In this document: one piece after another, positions 21,577-22,647 of the stretch
How positions within the stretch are numbered: position 1 is the first letter of the stretch
How the letters are laid out: every line of letters begins with the position of its first letter
Assembly (NCBI GenBank): GCA_022448665.1
Contig: JAKUUO010000021.1
Location: forward strand, 1-22,647
Direction of reading: 5' to 3'
Length of the DNA: 22,647 nt
Source of the DNA: Candidatus Thalassarchaeum betae
Lineage (GTDB): Archaea > Thermoplasmatota > Poseidoniia > Poseidoniales > Thalassarchaeaceae
Notes under the pieces: generated by a model
The model's input: the letters and a program-made list of their open reading frames with translations, nothing else
Database searches by the model: none
Told to the model about the DNA's origin: nothing
Made by a program: the position numbers and the translations under genes

Positions 21577-22647
21577 ATGGATGAGCAGGACCTGATTTAC
21601 GATTGGAACGAGATAGACTACGAAATCAAGCGTGACGAGTCGGGGCACCCGCACGAGCTGTGGTTCGACGACGAGACCCTGCGCGACGGTCTGCAGAGCC
21701 CCAGTGCACGCAATCCGACGATAGAGCAGAAAATCGAACTCGTCGACTTCATGGAAAGTCTGGGTATTCAGAAGGTGGACCTAGGGCTGCCTGGCGCCGG
21801 TCCGTTCCACATAGGTCACATCGACGCCATGCTCTCGCACATGGGTGAAAACGAGTATGCACTGCGACCGGGCTGCGCCGTACGCACGGTAGTCAGCGAC
21901 ATCGAGCCTCTCGTAGACCTCCAGGCCAAGCATGAACGGCAGATACAGGCCAGCGCCTTCCTAGGGACCAGTCCGATCCGCCAGTATGCGGAGGGCTGGA
22001 CGATGGAGAAAATCCTCTCGACTGCGGAGAAAGCCGTCTCCTTCGCAGTCGACAACGACATCCCCGTGATGTTCGTCACCGAGGATACCACTCGCAGCAA
22101 ACCCGGTGAAATCAAAGAGGTCTACACCAGAGCACTGGAACTCGGCGCCGACAGGATATGTGTGTGTGACACATGCGGTCATGTCACCCCCAACGGCGTC
22201 CACAAACTGCTCGCGTTCATCCAAGACGAGGTGATCCCCGACGCGGGGGTGAAGCGCCGTGACATCGAAGTCAATTGGCACGGACACCAAGACCGCGGTC
22301 TAGGAGTCGCCAACAACCTCGCAGCCTACGAAGCAGGCGCGGACGTCATCCATGGCACCGCCCTAGGAATCGGTGAGAGGGCTGGGAACGCGCCTCTCGA
22401 CCAGACTCTGGTCAATCTGAGCCTGATGGGGGTCATCAGCAATGATTTGAGGGCCTTGAACGAGTACATGCGCAAGGCGCACGAGTATGTCGAGGTCGCT
22501 CTGCCGAGGAACTATCCGGTATTCGGCAAGGATGCGTTCGAAACCGGCACAGGGGTCCATGCATCGGCGGTGATCAAGGCGATGAAGAAGGGCGACCACT
22601 GGCTGGCAGACCGTGTGTACTCCGGAGTCCCTGCAGCCGATTACGGA
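21577..22647 (+). CDS. DRE-TIM metallolyase-type synthase, isopropylmalate/homocitrate synthase-like (3' end beyond window)
   Basis: Condenses acetyl-CoA, or a similar acyl-CoA, with a 2-oxoacid in the best known relatives. The 357 codons present are the N-terminal TIM barrel and part of the next region; the gene runs off the window. Signature residues: DDETLRDGLQSPS (31-43, with the catalytic Arg R36 and metal Asp D37), the metal ligands H235 and H237 (NWHGHQDRG), and GIGERAGNAPLDQT (264-277, with N271). GAGGTGA four bases before the ATG at 21577 fixes the start. It departs from standard LeuA in several places: GLPGAGP (about 70-76) replaces the common GFPxxS, and CDTCGHVTP replaces DTVGYxTP. 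I would therefore not assign leucine synthesis firmly; homocitrate, citramalate or an unusual substrate remain possible. The ctaB stop is 64 bases upstream. Confidence 0.85.
   Translation, partial: MDEQDLIYDWNEIDYEIKRDESGHPHELWFDDETLRDGLQSPSARNPTIEQKIELVDFMESLGIQKVDLGLPGAGPFHIGHIDAMLSHMGENEYALRPGCAVRTVVSDIEPLVDLQAKHERQIQASAFLGTSPIRQYAEGWTMEKILSTAEKAVSFAVDNDIPVMFVTEDTTRSKPGEIKEVYTRALELGADRICVCDTCGHVTPNGVHKLLAFIQDEVIPDAGVKRRDIEVNWHGHQDRGLGVANNLAAYEAGADVIHGTALGIGERAGNAPLDQTLVNLSLMGVISNDLRALNEYMRKAHEYVEVALPRNYPVFGKDAFETGTGVHASAVIKAMKKGDHWLADRVYSGVPAADYG

Noticed and set aside
1..22647. Search for CRISPR arrays, insertion sequences, integrases, attachment sites, rRNA or a toxin-antitoxin or defence cluster
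   Set aside because: No regularly spaced repeats, transposase motifs, long terminal inverted repeats or known defence domains were visible. The genes are mainly metabolic, respiratory and information-processing.

Overview
The window reads as a stretch of archaeal chromosome, about 22.6 kb, densely coding and fairly GC-rich. The firmest marker is an archaeal RNA polymerase subunit K gene (19102-19362). Supporting signs are a full-length NFACT/RqcH protein, a ferredoxin-type 2-oxoacid oxidoreductase, and a mix of Shine-Dalgarno starts with probable leaderless starts that have A/T-rich boxes 26-28 bases upstream. Heme A synthase plus heme O synthase and tryptophan 2,3-dioxygenase point to an aerobic heterotroph. 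Together these fit a marine planktonic euryarchaeon such as Marine Group II (Poseidoniia). That placement is inference; nothing here proves the taxon.

Layout. (1) Positions 1-5739 are all minus strand: a secreted FG-GAP protein cut by the window edge, an unrecognised 222-residue protein, an AcnA-type aconitase, and a membrane-anchored cyclophilin with a TPR-like cytoplasmic part. The last three form a probable operon running cyclophilin -> aconitase -> unknown. (2) Divergent from it, 5900-8715 holds korA (fused gamma-alpha) and korB, with a 4-base overlap. This puts two consecutive steps of oxidative carbon metabolism (citrate to isocitrate, and probably 2-oxoglutarate to succinyl-CoA) side by side. 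(3) 8731-8849 holds a long inverted repeat and a tRNA-Gln(CTG). (4) 8858-9893 minus holds a 59-residue single-span membrane protein behind an aldo/keto reductase. (5) 9995-16052 plus holds a Nudix/metallo-beta-lactamase fusion, an unusual retropepsin-like membrane protein with an Arg/Ser/Gly tail, an alpha/beta hydrolase and the NFACT protein. (6) A GNAT acetyltransferase converges on NFACT with a 10-base overlap. (7) 16730-19028 plus holds tryptophan 2,3-dioxygenase and an acetyl-CoA C-acyltransferase. (8) rpoK, then ctaA-ctaB (heme A and heme O synthases, translationally coupled), then a DRE-TIM carbon-carbon synthase of the isopropylmalate/homocitrate synthase superfamily cut by the right edge.

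Most of the window is housekeeping. I see no insertion sequence, CRISPR array, integrase, rRNA or obvious defence island, and no gene-free stretch over 300 bases. The parts that look least described are the retropepsin/DUF3592-like/RGG-tail membrane protein, the Nudix-MBL fusion, the 59-residue membrane protein, the lengthened RpoK, and an inverted repeat whose loop sits where the tRNA TATA box should be.
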